Made by a program: the position numbers and the translations under genes
Virus record (IMG/VR): IMGVR_UViG_3300027976_000041
Location: 1 to 60,274 of that record
Origin: a virus
Direction: 5' to 3' (one strand)
Length of the DNA stretch: 60,274 bases
Shown: positions 42,719-51,046 of the stretch, in pieces
Layout of the letters: every line of letters begins with the position of its first letter
How positions within the stretch are numbered: the first letter of the stretch is position 1
The notes under the pieces: model-generated
Seen by the model: only the letters and a program-made list of their open reading frames with translations
What the model was told of the DNA's origin: nothing
Databases searched by the model: none

Positions 42719-42973
42719 TTAGTTTATTATAACACAACAAGGGATAAAAGTAAACCAGGTTAGCGGCCGGAGCGAACCGGTCCGAACCGGTCCGATTTTT
42801 GGGAGCAGCCGAAGCTCCCTACGACGAGATTCCATTGCAGCGTCTACTCTATTCTGCTTGACGATAGCAGTCGGTACCACACGGAAATCCCGAGAATCAG
42901 CGGTAGAAGAACGAACGGGAGTCGTGTCGATGAGAACGGTGCGAGGGGAAGAAGTTGAGAGTATTGTTTTCAT
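42719..42973 (-). CDS. possible small basic protein
   Basis: 84 residues, Arg/Ser/Thr-rich, with a tandem 10-base DNA repeat (cgaaccggtc, near 42770-42791). The ATG is only 6 bases past the -10 box at 42980-42985. It overlaps the next promoter. No family recognised, so it may be a chance frame. Confidence 0.45.
   Translation of the reverse strand: MKTILSTSSPRTVLIDTTPVRSSTADSRDFRVVPTAIVKQNRVDAAMESRRRELRLLPKIGPVRTGSLRPLTWFTFIPCCVIIN
42726..42754 (-). promoter_or_regulatory. early sigma70-type promoter
   Basis: TTTACT (42749-42754), 17 bp, TATAAT (42726-42731), extended TGT, minus strand. Drives the 62- and 76-residue genes and the ligase N-terminal half. Confidence 0.85.
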
Positions 42974-42979
42974 TCGGCT

Positions 42980-43008
42980 ATTATATCACACACCGGAATA
43001 AAAGTAAA
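42980..43008 (-). promoter_or_regulatory. early sigma70-type promoter
   Basis: TTTACT (43003-43008), 17 bp, TATAAT (42980-42985) with TGA as extended -10. The next ATG is at 42973, so the predicted transcript would be leaderless. Confidence 0.8.
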
Positions 43009-43009
43009 A

Positions 43010-43201
43010 CTACTTCAGACCATACTTATCGCCTGCAACTTGAAGAATAGCCGCGGTTTTTGGCGGTAGATCTTTGACTAGTTCTGTAAAGAATAATTGA
43101 ATATAAGTTTGTAGATATTCCTGTTTATCGCAGACTGGGCTGTCAAAGCTATCAAAGCGAATACCTGCGGCGAATGCATATTTGGTTAAATGTAAATTCA
43201 T
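43010..43201 (-). CDS. unknown small protein
   Basis: 63 residues from the ATG at 43199-43201 with TAGGAAC upstream. No motif recognised. Belongs to the run of small genes following the segE-like gene. Confidence 0.6.
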   Translation of the reverse strand: MNLHLTKYAFAAGIRFDSFDSPVCDKQEYLQTYIQLFFTELVKDLPPKTAAILQVAGDKYGLK

Positions 43202-43202
43202 T

Positions 43203-43409
43203 TTAGTTCCTAAAGTTAAGTTTGTAATCAATCATACAATCGACCCACGCGTTTTGGTAGATCAAAAGTTCTTTCCATGTGGGATGGTTCACATCCTCAT
43301 GCATAGTTGTAACTTCTTCTAAGATCGGCATAGACATAAAGAAGTTCATACTTACGTGAGCGATCTCGCCGTCGCCCAAAATTTCACGTATTTCGTCGGT
43401 TGTTCTCAT
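43203..43409 (-). CDS. unknown small protein
   Basis: 68 residues. The start overlaps the stop of the segE-like gene as ATGA. The C-terminal part (WKELLIYQNAWVDCMIDYKL) is helical. No family recognised. Confidence 0.6.
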   Translation of the reverse strand: MRTTDEIREILGDGEIAHVSMNFFMSMPILEEVTTMHEDVNHPTWKELLIYQNAWVDCMIDYKLNFRN

Positions 43410-43849
43410 ATTTTAGGTGTAATGTGTCGGTGATTTATTCTACAATTGATGATGCCATTAAAATACTTATCTTGATTTTCCAAAACCTCAGAAAGCATCT
43501 GCTCTTTAGCTTCCCAATACGACATGCCGCCTTTGGTGCTGCAGAAAAACAAAATTTCTCGCGTGAATTTATCTTCGCCGAGTTCCTTAACAAGCTGAAC
43601 AAGCTTCTCGCTACTGCTCCAATATGTCGGCCAATCTGACTGCACTAAAGTTTTTGTTTTCTTTTTATATTTCGCGCCATTTTTTCTCTTCAAAGTTTTC
43701 ACGGACGTCTTCTTAAAAAACAAAAGTTTTTTTCCAAGATATGCCTTGCCATTTTCCAAACAAGTAATTTTGTAAATGAAACCTAAAGCGTTTTCGGGAA
43801 TAAGAGTTTCGTTAAATGGCGCATCATGGTATACCCACTCAGACATCAT
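43406..43849 (-). CDS. SegE-like GIY-YIG endonuclease
   Basis: 147 residues. GFIYKITCLENGKAYLGKK is the GIY-YIG core, followed by a Lys-rich stretch, the SDWPTYWSSSEKLVQLVKEL block, and FTREILFFCSTKGG with YWEAKEQ (catalytic Glu). This layout is typical of phage proteins named putative endonuclease SegE. It could be a homing enzyme or a domesticated nuclease. It lies in line with its neighbours rather than opposed to them. Confidence 0.8.
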   Translation of the reverse strand: MMSEWVYHDAPFNETLIPENALGFIYKITCLENGKAYLGKKLLFFKKTSVKTLKRKNGAKYKKKTKTLVQSDWPTYWSSSEKLVQLVKELGEDKFTREILFFCSTKGGMSYWEAKEQMLSEVLENQDKYFNGIINCRINHRHITPKI

Positions 43850-43991
43850 CCGAATCGTCTGAGTTATCTAAATCAAGAGGGTCGGCGCAGACTGGGCAAT
43901 ATGCTACTTCGGCGTCATCGAAGTCGTCTCCTAGTTTTATCAATCCTCGAGTCTCGCATGAATCGCAGAAGAAGCTTATTTTTTGTGTCAT
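43839..43991 (-). CDS. small zinc-ribbon protein
   Basis: 50 residues, read from the sequence. FFCDSCETRG and YCPVCADPLD supply two CxxC pairs 23 residues apart, a zinc ribbon, followed by an acidic tail (DLDNSDDSDDV). It overlaps the start of the segE-like gene. Probably a regulatory or adaptor protein. Confidence 0.7.
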   Translation of the reverse strand: MTQKISFFCDSCETRGLIKLGDDFDDAEVAYCPVCADPLDLDNSDDSDDV

Positions 43992-44016
43992 AATGGTTAT
44001 CTAAGTTTATATAAAC

Positions 44017-44274
44017 CTATTTAACGCACTCTTTTAAACTAAGTAACTCCGTGAAGCCCCCGATATAGATACCATCAACAAAAATAACCGGAACAGCGCG
44101 AGCGGTCGGCGCTAATTTCATAAGGTCTTCTCTAATGATATAAGTTAGTGTGGTATCTTTCTCTTGGTTTATATCTACATGAATTTCTTCAAAAACCAAC
44201 CCCCTCTTTATAAGAAAATTCTTTGCTTGGACACAGTAAGGGCAATTTGGCTTGGAATAAATTATTATCATCAA
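44017..44274 (-). CDS. glutaredoxin
   Basis: 85 residues. The active site is CPYC (residues 11-14) in YSKPNCPYCVQAKNFLIKRG; VPVIFVDGIYIGG holds the cis-Pro and glutathione-binding GG. It overlaps the nrdB stop by 4 bases, so it is translated with the reductase it probably reduces, as NrdC serves T4 NrdA. Confidence 0.93.
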   Translation of the reverse strand: MMIIIYSKPNCPYCVQAKNFLIKRGLVFEEIHVDINQEKDTTLTYIIREDLMKLAPTARAVPVIFVDGIYIGGFTELLSLKECVK

Positions 44275-45371
44275 AAGTCCACATCAAAGGAAGTTACAGA
44301 ATCGTCACGAATTATAGAGTTTACTTTATAGGCATTTGCGTCTTGCTCTTGTGGCGCAGCTTGGGTCTGACCGATGTTTATCCAGTTTTCTACATGGGGC
44401 ATTGGATTATATCTTGGAAACTTATGTTCAGATTCGATATCTAAAAATGTATAAACATCCCGCGCATTATATAGAACAAACTGCTTCACCATAGCCGCAT
44501 TGGTACCAACCAACTCCCGCCCATCGCTGAATAGGTTTGTCGTCCACGCAAGTTCGGATTCAACGACCTCATCGAGTAGGGCCTTTATTTTATCCTTCTG
44601 ACGCTCGTATGATACACGCCCGCGTGCTGTTGCCAATTCAATCCGAAGAACCTCTTTATCAAGTTCAACGTGAACCTCAAGCTCGTCCTGTGCAATTTTC
44701 TGAACTGCTTTTCCGATTGGTTGGAATAAATTGGAAGAGCAGATGGTGAAGGTGACAGCAAATGATGCCATAAACTGCACCCGTTCAAGCATCAGCAGTG
44801 CTACGATACCCATAAACAAGTCATCATATGCTTCGATGATCTTGACTTTACCAAGCGCGTACTTATGTGATGTATTATACAGGGTTTCCATCACGGTACC
44901 TACTGTTGATAACCGCGCGAATGATTCCTTGACGGCTAGTACTTCAGAGAGTACTGTTGTGGGGTCATCAAAAGACATTCGTACAATCTCGGAATATGTT
45001 GCTGAATGAATAACTTCATTATCAGAGATACGCTGCCATGCTGCCCATAAAGATGCATCAGTGATAAACGGCGCAAGCACTGGTGCGATAGATCGTGATG
45101 CTATGGAGTCGGCTTCCCACTGCCAAGCCAAAGTTCGGATCATTATATCATAAACTGACTTAGGGCAATTTTTAAAGTCGAGGTTGCACTGTGTGTAGTC
45201 AAATTCCGCTTCGTCCCAATCTAATGATTTCATGGTTTTGTATATTGCCCAAATCTTCGGATAGGGTTTGTTCACTGTATTGAACAAACCCGGATCTGGG
45301 CCAAAAAACAATGGGGCACTCCGATCAAGATAAGACTCTTCTGTTTGTTCAAAATTAAATACTTTGCTCAT
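44271..45371 (-). CDS. nrdB: class I ribonucleotide reductase, small subunit
   Basis: 366 residues (E. coli NrdB: 376). DNEVIHSATYSEIV contains a metal-binding Glu and His and the radical Tyr at the NrdB spacing (ExxHxxxY). ERVQFMASF and QDELEVHVELD supply the later iron ligands. The C terminus is acidic (SVTSFDVDF), as needed to bind NrdA. A GGAAATG site precedes the ATG. It makes dNTPs during infection. It is separated from nrdA by a plus-strand homing endonuclease. Confidence 0.95.
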   Translation of the reverse strand: MSKVFNFEQTEESYLDRSAPLFFGPDPGLFNTVNKPYPKIWAIYKTMKSLDWDEAEFDYTQCNLDFKNCPKSVYDIMIRTLAWQWEADSIASRSIAPVLAPFITDASLWAAWQRISDNEVIHSATYSEIVRMSFDDPTTVLSEVLAVKESFARLSTVGTVMETLYNTSHKYALGKVKIIEAYDDLFMGIVALLMLERVQFMASFAVTFTICSSNLFQPIGKAVQKIAQDELEVHVELDKEVLRIELATARGRVSYERQKDKIKALLDEVVESELAWTTNLFSDGRELVGTNAAMVKQFVLYNARDVYTFLDIESEHKFPRYNPMPHVENWINIGQTQAAPQEQDANAYKVNSIIRDDSVTSFDVDF

Positions 45372-45396
45372 TTTTCATTTCCATTAAATAAATTTC

Positions 45397-45404
45397 TATA
45401 AATA
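45397..45404 (+). promoter_or_regulatory. T4-type late promoter for the homing endonuclease between nrdB and nrdA
   Basis: Perfect TATAAATA on the plus strand, 58 bases before the ATG at 45463. Confidence 0.65.
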
Positions 45405-45407
45405 GGT

Positions 45408-45436
45408 GGTACTCGCGGTTTCTGAGACCCAGTACC
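45408..45436. repeat. leader hairpin of the homing endonuclease transcript
   Basis: GGTACT/AGTACC outer stem with an inner GGTTT/AGACC stem. It begins 4 bases after the late octamer. On the minus strand it would lie in the nrdA-nrdB intergenic RNA. Confidence 0.65.
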
Positions 45437-45462
45437 ATTAGCCAACTCAACAAGGAGCCTTT

Positions 45463-46224
45463 ATGGCCAAGTCATATACTTATCATTACGCATACCGTAT
45501 CACAAACAAGGTAACCGGAATGCACTACTACGGTGCACGTAGTTGTAATATCGAACCAAAACTAGATCTCGGTTACATTTATCCCGGCTCACTCTCAAAT
45601 AAAGAGGGTGTTATATTCGTGGCCGATCAAAAAACTAATCCCCGAAACTATAGGTACAAGGTTGTTCAAATATTTGAAACTCGCATACTGGCAATATCAC
45701 GCGAAATAATCCTCCACGCCATGTTCAACGTGAAGTGCCATCCAAAGTTCCACAATAAGTCAAACCAAACATCCACCGGATGGGATACCACTGGTACGAC
45801 CATGCCAGAAGGAGCTACGTTGAAGCGACTTAGTACCCGAGCGAATAATGATGCACTCCTAACATTAGCTAAAAGGGAAAAACGTGCCGCTGACCGAACA
45901 GCGCGCCGCATTGCAAAGGCGGCCGGTGGATTCGTTCGCAAAAAGCAAACTCCAATATCTTCAGAAGCAAATGCCATCAAAAAGCAAAAAGAAAGATATA
46001 CACGGGCCATAAATGATGCACGCAGATCACCAGAAGATACAGCGACAAATTACGCAAAGAGACTTGCATCATGGGCTCAAACTATGGCTAATGGTTTCGA
46101 GCACCCGAATAAGGGAAGGAGCCCTTCGGCGGTCTCCGAAGCATCTCGCCTGGCCTCCAGAGATAGAAACCAAGCAGCCGGGAAGATTTACAATAAACCC
46201 GGGCCCAAGATTAATAGATCATAG
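45463..46224 (+). CDS. GIY-YIG-type homing endonuclease between nrdB and nrdA
   Basis: 253 residues. The N-terminal 115 (YAYRITNKVTGMHYYGARSC, IEPKLDLGYIYPGSLSNKEG, EIILHAMFNV, QTSTGWDTTGT) are clearly related to the gene at 40459. The C-terminal half differs: a Lys/Arg/Ala-rich helical region instead of the three repeats. AGGAGCCTTTATG start context is shared with its sibling. The 3' end overlaps nrdA by 6 bases on the opposite strand. T4 itself has the unrelated homing gene mobE at this same nrdA-nrdB junction. Confidence 0.85.
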   Translation: MAKSYTYHYAYRITNKVTGMHYYGARSCNIEPKLDLGYIYPGSLSNKEGVIFVADQKTNPRNYRYKVVQIFETRILAISREIILHAMFNVKCHPKFHNKSNQTSTGWDTTGTTMPEGATLKRLSTRANNDALLTLAKREKRAADRTARRIAKAAGGFVRKKQTPISSEANAIKKQKERYTRAINDARRSPEDTATNYAKRLASWAQTMANGFEHPNKGRSPSAVSEASRLASRDRNQAAGKIYNKPGPKINRS

Positions 46225-48486
46225 CGTACACGACTCGCATGGCTCTTCGTCATCTGGTGCATCCAAACTTATTAGAGCATTTTCGGTTGTATTAAGATCA
46301 ACTCCATCAGAAGTTAGGCTCACGACATAATATCTTGTCTTCATTCCGAACTTCACCATGTCCAGGTAGTCGTTGATCATGCTCGATGATGTTACCTTAT
46401 CGTCGCCGACGATTCTCACAAACAGGTCGGCACTAATACCTTGGTCGGTCCACTTTTGCATCACAGCATATACTTTGATCATGTCTGTCGTGGCTATATC
46501 CCATGCAGACTGATATCGAACCTTCAGCTTTGTCGAATCGGGTGCGCACCAGTGATTCACTGCAGTATCGTTTGTCTTCATGATGTATGTTTCACGAATA
46601 GGGTATGGTCCATTCGTAGTACCTGAACTGATACTGCTAGACTCGCCTGGCATATAAGCTGCTAGCACAGAGTTACGAATTCCGCCGTTCTTGATGATTT
46701 TTGATCTGAGTGATTCCCAGTCTCGTTTGTTTTCAATCGTAACCAAACCACCCACCCGCTTTTCATAGGTATCGATAGGCAACCATCCAGATGGCCATTT
46801 TGTTTTGTTCATCCATGGAGCATTACCGAGTTCTTTACCAAGACGCAATGACGCGTTGATGAGATGATATATGTGTGTCTCAGCAAGCTCGTGAATAAAG
46901 TTCAAACCATCTTGATCATCATACTTTTTGTTCTTCATCGCCATAAGGTGTGCAAGACCCATCATACCAACGCCAGCCGACATACGAGCTTTTGCTGTAT
47001 CGTCTAGATTTTTGAACACATAGTCAGATTTGAAGATACACACGTCGATCATTTTAAGACTGTAATAAGCAGCATCGGCATACATCTCATCTGATTCGAT
47101 ATTCGATACGACAATCCCAGCAAGGGAACAGAGCCCTATTTCGCCGCCGCCTTCTGTATATGATTGATACAGACCTGCGACCGATTTATATGCTGATGTC
47201 GGAAGAGCTATTTCGGCGCATAAGTTACTTGAATAAATTTTGTCGTTAAACGGTGTATGCTGATTCATCATGTCGGTCATATGAAGATACTGAACCCCGG
47301 TTTCATACGATTGGGTTAGGGCGGCCAACAATACATCGCGGGCATTTAGTTTATGGATTGACGTTTTTTCAAACTCGGCATACATTTCTTCAAATTTCGT
47401 TTGATCGGTGTCGTACATCGCTTCATACATCTCTGGATGTGTAGAGTATGAGAACAGTGAGTACAACTCGTTCCGGGCCGCGCGCCGAGCAAATAGCTTA
47501 TTGGATCCAAAGTTATAATGACAGCCGCCGATCTTTTTGCTGGCAGGCGTCATTGGATGCTTTAGCTTCATAATCACCTCGACCTCTGGGTCAAAGCATG
47601 TGTAATACACAGTTGACGCGCCCCCGCGACCATTCTGCATGTTCGCGCCAATAGCTCCAACCATGGCGCGATAGTAGGGTAGTTTGCCCTGATGCTGGAT
47701 CATACCGCCACGGATTGGATCGCCAAGCGATCGCGTCTTAATGTGGGTACCGATACCCGCGCTCATGCACGTCATCATATACGCAATGTGATCGCCCGCA
47801 GCCAGACTTGGTGCAGAGTCGTGGGTTGTGTACAGACAGCACGACGCATAGCCGTTCAGTGCAGTACCGAGATTCACGAAGTTTGGGGTCGGCGCGTTGA
47901 TACGATTGTGAGCGAAGTGCTCGTACCACTTGGCCACGTGGAGCAAACGGTCGGACTTTTCATTCTCCCCTAGTGCCATGGCCATACGCATATACACGAA
48001 CTGAGCGGTTTCATATTCCAGTTTAGTAACCTTATTACGGATAGCATACTTGTTACGGATCTGATTCAATTGGAAGTGAGGATATTTCAAGTCGATTTTA
48101 TGATCAATGACACTCTCAAGATGTTCATAGTCATCGTCTGTATAGTTCAGTTTTACCATAAGACCTGCATCAAACAACCGAGAGTGCAGTTTTTTGATAG
48201 TTGGTCGGCCAGTTGGATATATGATGCGCGTCAAGAGGGCTGAGTATAATCGACCAGCCATGCGGTTGTATTCCCACGTCTTCCGATTAATACATACGTT
48301 GATAAGAGTCTCTTGAAGCTGCAAGGAACTACATTCGGTTGGACATTGATTAACTGCTTCAAGAATAACCGTTGACCATTCAACATGACCATTCAATGTC
48401 TTAGCTGCCCACATTCCCCAACCGTTTACTTTAGAAGGAGAGAATGGTTGGGTAGAACCATCCCGCTTGATGATAGTCTCGATCAT
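46219..48486 (-). CDS. nrdA: class I ribonucleotide reductase, large subunit
   Basis: 755 residues (E. coli NrdA: 761). An ATP-cone-like N terminus (IIKRDGSTQPFSPSKVNGWG) provides allosteric control. Active-site parts: NGYASCCLYT and GEIGLCSLAG hold the reducing Cys pair; SSNLCAEIALP has the radical Asn-Cys-Glu triad. AAYMPGESSS is a substrate-binding loop. The C terminus ends CESCTL, the shuttle CxxC reduced by glutaredoxin. It starts 4 bases within the 210-residue gene (ATGA). Confidence 0.96.
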   Translation of the reverse strand: MIETIIKRDGSTQPFSPSKVNGWGMWAAKTLNGHVEWSTVILEAVNQCPTECSSLQLQETLINVCINRKTWEYNRMAGRLYSALLTRIIYPTGRPTIKKLHSRLFDAGLMVKLNYTDDDYEHLESVIDHKIDLKYPHFQLNQIRNKYAIRNKVTKLEYETAQFVYMRMAMALGENEKSDRLLHVAKWYEHFAHNRINAPTPNFVNLGTALNGYASCCLYTTHDSAPSLAAGDHIAYMMTCMSAGIGTHIKTRSLGDPIRGGMIQHQGKLPYYRAMVGAIGANMQNGRGGASTVYYTCFDPEVEVIMKLKHPMTPASKKIGGCHYNFGSNKLFARRAARNELYSLFSYSTHPEMYEAMYDTDQTKFEEMYAEFEKTSIHKLNARDVLLAALTQSYETGVQYLHMTDMMNQHTPFNDKIYSSNLCAEIALPTSAYKSVAGLYQSYTEGGGEIGLCSLAGIVVSNIESDEMYADAAYYSLKMIDVCIFKSDYVFKNLDDTAKARMSAGVGMMGLAHLMAMKNKKYDDQDGLNFIHELAETHIYHLINASLRLGKELGNAPWMNKTKWPSGWLPIDTYEKRVGGLVTIENKRDWESLRSKIIKNGGIRNSVLAAYMPGESSSISSGTTNGPYPIRETYIMKTNDTAVNHWCAPDSTKLKVRYQSAWDIATTDMIKVYAVMQKWTDQGISADLFVRIVGDDKVTSSSMINDYLDMVKFGMKTRYYVVSLTSDGVDLNTTENALISLDAPDDEEPCESCTL

Positions 48487-49115
48487 TTTTTATTTCTTTT
48501 CTTGTTTATTTTTCTCAGAGTGCTTTGGAATTCTGCAATGTCTTCAGTTAGATCTGGGTGAATGTCCATCACTGGTACAAAATCGGTTATAACTTCTAAT
48601 TTATCTTCGACAATCAATTCGAAATATTTAGGTTCAACTATAGGAGTCATTTCAATTGTCTCAAAACCAGATGCTAGAATATCTTGAAATTCCTCACTGA
48701 GCGGATCAATAGTTATCACAGAATTATCAACAACTATCACTGGTTCGAGTGATTCATTAATTATCAATTGTTCTTTTGTGGCTAGTAATTGCCATGGGTT
48801 CATCAATTCAGGTTCGCTAATGATGTTAACTGCTATGACAGGAGTCATTTCGATAATGATAATCTCAGGCTTACCAAACACAAGCTTAGGTATGATCGTA
48901 TATAACTTACCACGAACATGTTCCTGATTTTTTATATCACCGGTCAACTTCATGATCACTGTAGATTTATCTGAGTTAATGTTGGCATAATTGTATAACT
49001 CAGAATAGAATGAATCGTTTTCCAACCAATATTCGTGTGTGTCGGTATTGATAATAATTATATTATCATCAACGGAGCACCAATTATTTTTTTGATAATG
49101 TTCTTTCATTAGCAT
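48483..49115 (-). CDS. unknown protein between primase and nrdA
   Basis: 210 residues, very rich in Ile, Val and Glu. It has short internal repeats (IIEMTPVI/TIEMTPIVE) and a basic C-terminal tail (LRKINKKRNKK). It overlaps the primase stop and the nrdA start, so it is coexpressed with both. A second ATG at 49109 has better spacing to AGAAGA. No family recognised. Confidence 0.65.
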   Translation of the reverse strand: MLMKEHYQKNNWCSVDDNIIIINTDTHEYWLENDSFYSELYNYANINSDKSTVIMKLTGDIKNQEHVRGKLYTIIPKLVFGKPEIIIIEMTPVIAVNIISEPELMNPWQLLATKEQLIINESLEPVIVVDNSVITIDPLSEEFQDILASGFETIEMTPIVEPKYFELIVEDKLEVITDFVPVMDIHPDLTEDIAEFQSTLRKINKKRNKK

Positions 49116-50125
49116 CTTCTTTCTAGGGCTAGAGATAATAGAGCTCCCGCCCCACTCTTTTTGTTACTTAATATGTATTGTTCGATGTCATTAGACGATA
49201 TCCCAGACTGAACAATTTCGTTGATATCTTTTTTCCAGTGATCTGGTAATAGACAGATCGTATAACCATTTATCACAGCCTTTTTCAATTGCAATAGCAC
49301 ATGGGGATTTCTACGAAAGTCATTGTCGGGTATGATAATCACCTGTTCTTTATGGGCTTCTAGAAAAGCGGACTTGTAACTAGCACGACCTATTCCAACA
49401 CAGTTATTAAGAAACATGGAATCGATCTGTCCCTCTACTACGAAAATGGGGGCTTTGATATCAATATGATTCAACCCATAAATAAATTCCTTTGTGTCGT
49501 CCGTTCTAAGATGGATATATTTTGGCTGTTCTTTACCAAAAGCCCGACAGCTAAACCCAAGTAGATTATTATTTAGGTCATAGTAGGGTATGATCAGTCG
49601 AGGCACGTCACGTTTGAACTTGGCGAAGATGGGATCGATTCGAGATGCCCATTTATAAAACTTTGGCGCTAGGAAAAATTGTATATACCGATGCTTTGGG
49701 ATACCACGGTCGATAATATACTTTACGGCTGGATTATTTTGATCAAGCTCGATGTATGAAACTAAGCCGTCAAGATAGTTTAGTTTTGGTTTTTCAATAA
49801 CAGCCACAGGTTCCACGAGCACGGGACGATATTCTTCTTTACTCTCCCATACGCCAGCCTTAAAATTCTCGAGACAATATTCTTTATATAGACCTGGATC
49901 GATATCTTGAATAAACTTGGAAAGGGGAAGAGACTCACCACAATTAAAGCATTTTAACAGGGTAACATTTTTATAAGTTAAAAAGTGACCACGCTTCTTG
50001 TTAGAATCGGAGCGTTCGCAAGTATGTGAAAAACTAGCAACAACTGATGCTGTGTTTTTGTATACAAGATTTCTTAGACGTGATGACACAAGCCCAATAA
50101 ATTTACGATCAATAATTATACACAT
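49109..50125 (-). CDS. gp61: DNA primase, T4 gp61-like
   Basis: 338 residues (T4 gp61: 342). An N-terminal zinc motif (CERSDSNKKRGHF, then LKCFNCGESL), and a TOPRIM domain with the catalytic Glu in IFVVEGQIDSMFL and the metal-binding Asp pair in VIIIPDNDF. It makes RNA primers for lagging-strand synthesis with the gp41 helicase. The ATG at 50123-50125 follows the -10 box by 5 bases, so its mRNA is predicted to be leaderless. Confidence 0.92.
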   Translation of the reverse strand: MCIIIDRKFIGLVSSRLRNLVYKNTASVVASFSHTCERSDSNKKRGHFLTYKNVTLLKCFNCGESLPLSKFIQDIDPGLYKEYCLENFKAGVWESKEEYRPVLVEPVAVIEKPKLNYLDGLVSYIELDQNNPAVKYIIDRGIPKHRYIQFFLAPKFYKWASRIDPIFAKFKRDVPRLIIPYYDLNNNLLGFSCRAFGKEQPKYIHLRTDDTKEFIYGLNHIDIKAPIFVVEGQIDSMFLNNCVGIGRASYKSAFLEAHKEQVIIIPDNDFRRNPHVLLQLKKAVINGYTICLLPDHWKKDINEIVQSGISSNDIEQYILSNKKSGAGALLSLALERRC

Positions 50126-50130
50126 AGTTT

Positions 50131-50159
50131 ATTATAACACATAAGTTAGATAGATATAA
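50131..50159 (-). promoter_or_regulatory. early promoter for primase/nrdA operon
   Basis: Extended -10 TGTTATAAT (hexamer at 50131-50136). The -35 position (TTATAT, 50154-50159) is poor. Confidence 0.6.
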
Positions 50160-50183
50160 TAAATTGTGGTATAAGAGAAGTTC

Positions 50184-50198
50184 GCCCGCAACGCGGGC
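50184..50198 (-). terminator. GC hairpin after the 66-residue gene, weak terminator
   Basis: GCCCGC/GCGGGC stem with a 3-base loop, 6 bases past the stop at 50205. On the minus strand it is not followed by a T run, so it may pause or protect RNA rather than terminate. Confidence 0.45.
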
Positions 50199-50204
50199 TC
50201 TAGA

Positions 50205-50405
50205 TTAAGAACCGCCGCTACGTTGATACATATCTAATACATAGCTAATTACTTTCGCCGAATTAAGCCCCCAGGTCTCGCTTGGGCTTTTAAATCTAAG
50301 TGCGCTATTCTGGCTGTGCCACCACATGTTAACTAATTCCTGTGATCCAAGCATGGCCATTAGAAATGGGGCCAATTGCTCTTTAGTTTCTATATTATAG
50401 ATCAT
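50205..50405 (-). CDS. small protein resembling the MbcA/ParS/Xre C-terminal domain
   Basis: 66 residues. MLGSQELVNMWWHSQNSALR followed by SPSETWG and a short helix recalls the toxin-binding domain of Xre/MbcA-type antitoxins (GxxExxxxWWxxxNxAxxGxxP). There is no partner toxin nearby, so the role is open. Its start overlaps the clpP stop. Confidence 0.6.
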   Translation of the reverse strand: MIYNIETKEQLAPFLMAMLGSQELVNMWWHSQNSALRFKSPSETWGLNSAKVISYVLDMYQRSGGS

Positions 50406-51046
50406 TAAAACTCAATCGGGCCAATTCTATCGGCCATATTATATTGTACAACCTGTTCGGGCGCAAGATAAATATCATGATCTGTCACTAGAAACTTACG
50501 AATAATTTTCTCATCTAATCCAGTATGTTTAATATAATGCTGCATTATCATACGATCTAAACGGTCATACTCGCTCTGTAGGCTTTTGAGTTCCGTGTAG
50601 GAGCCCTCGGACACTGTATTGAAGTTATGGGTCAGTGTCATGCACGATGGCGTGATCACTCGGCGGCCCTTCGCGCCAGCCATGAAGATCAATAAACCGG
50701 CGGACTGAATCTGGCCGATACCAACGGTCTTGATTGGAATCTTGGATGCAGTAATGGCTTCAACAATAGCCATGCCGCCACACAAGTCGCCGCCTTCCGA
50801 ATTAATAAGAATCGTGAGTTCTGGCGGGGGATTATCGACAATATTCATCATAACAATCCACTGAACCATATCTGCCGCGGATTCGGTCGTTATCTCGGAG
50901 AATAATAAAAACGGCCCAAGTTTCTCTTGGAATTCGATTCTAGTTAAATCGAAATTCTCTTGTTTAATTGGGGTCTTTTTTGATACGGGCTTTTTGATTG
51001 GAGACCTTTTGATTGGAGACTTTTTGATTGGTGATTTTTTCGTCAT
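50405..51046 (-). CDS. clpP: ClpP-like serine protease
   Basis: 213 residues from the ATG at 51044-51046, with GAGAGG upstream. S14-family features: ILINSEGGDLCGGMAIVEAI, the nucleophile in GIGQIQSAGLLIFMAG (Ser 115), CMTLTHNF (His 140) and the Asp in TDHDIYLAP. The first 30 residues are Lys/Pro repeats (SPIKK/R x3) encoded by 15-base repeats that also code for the end of the cell-wall hydrolase. A late promoter (51094-51101) precedes it. It may process virion proteins or host proteins. Confidence 0.9.
   Translation of the reverse strand: MTKKSPIKKSPIKRSPIKKPVSKKTPIKQENFDLTRIEFQEKLGPFLLFSEITTESAADMVQWIVMMNIVDNPPPELTILINSEGGDLCGGMAIVEAITASKIPIKTVGIGQIQSAGLLIFMAGAKGRRVITPSCMTLTHNFNTVSEGSYTELKSLQSEYDRLDRMIMQHYIKHTGLDEKIIRKFLVTDHDIYLAPEQVVQYNMADRIGPIEF

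Noticed and set aside
42770-42795. Terminator-like ACCGGT hairpin followed by a short T run on the plus strand
   Set aside because: No plus-strand gene ends nearby; the repeat is a tandem 10-base unit within a possible coding frame.
44005-44016. GTTTATATAAAC palindrome as an operator
   Set aside because: Very short and AT-rich with no partner site; it lies in the small gap between the glutaredoxin and zinc-ribbon genes and could be chance.
44271-45371. NrdB as defective because the second iron-ligand motif reads DELEVH rather than DExxH
   Set aside because: Other phage NrdB proteins have a similarly spaced motif as I recall; the Tyr radical site and other ligands are intact.
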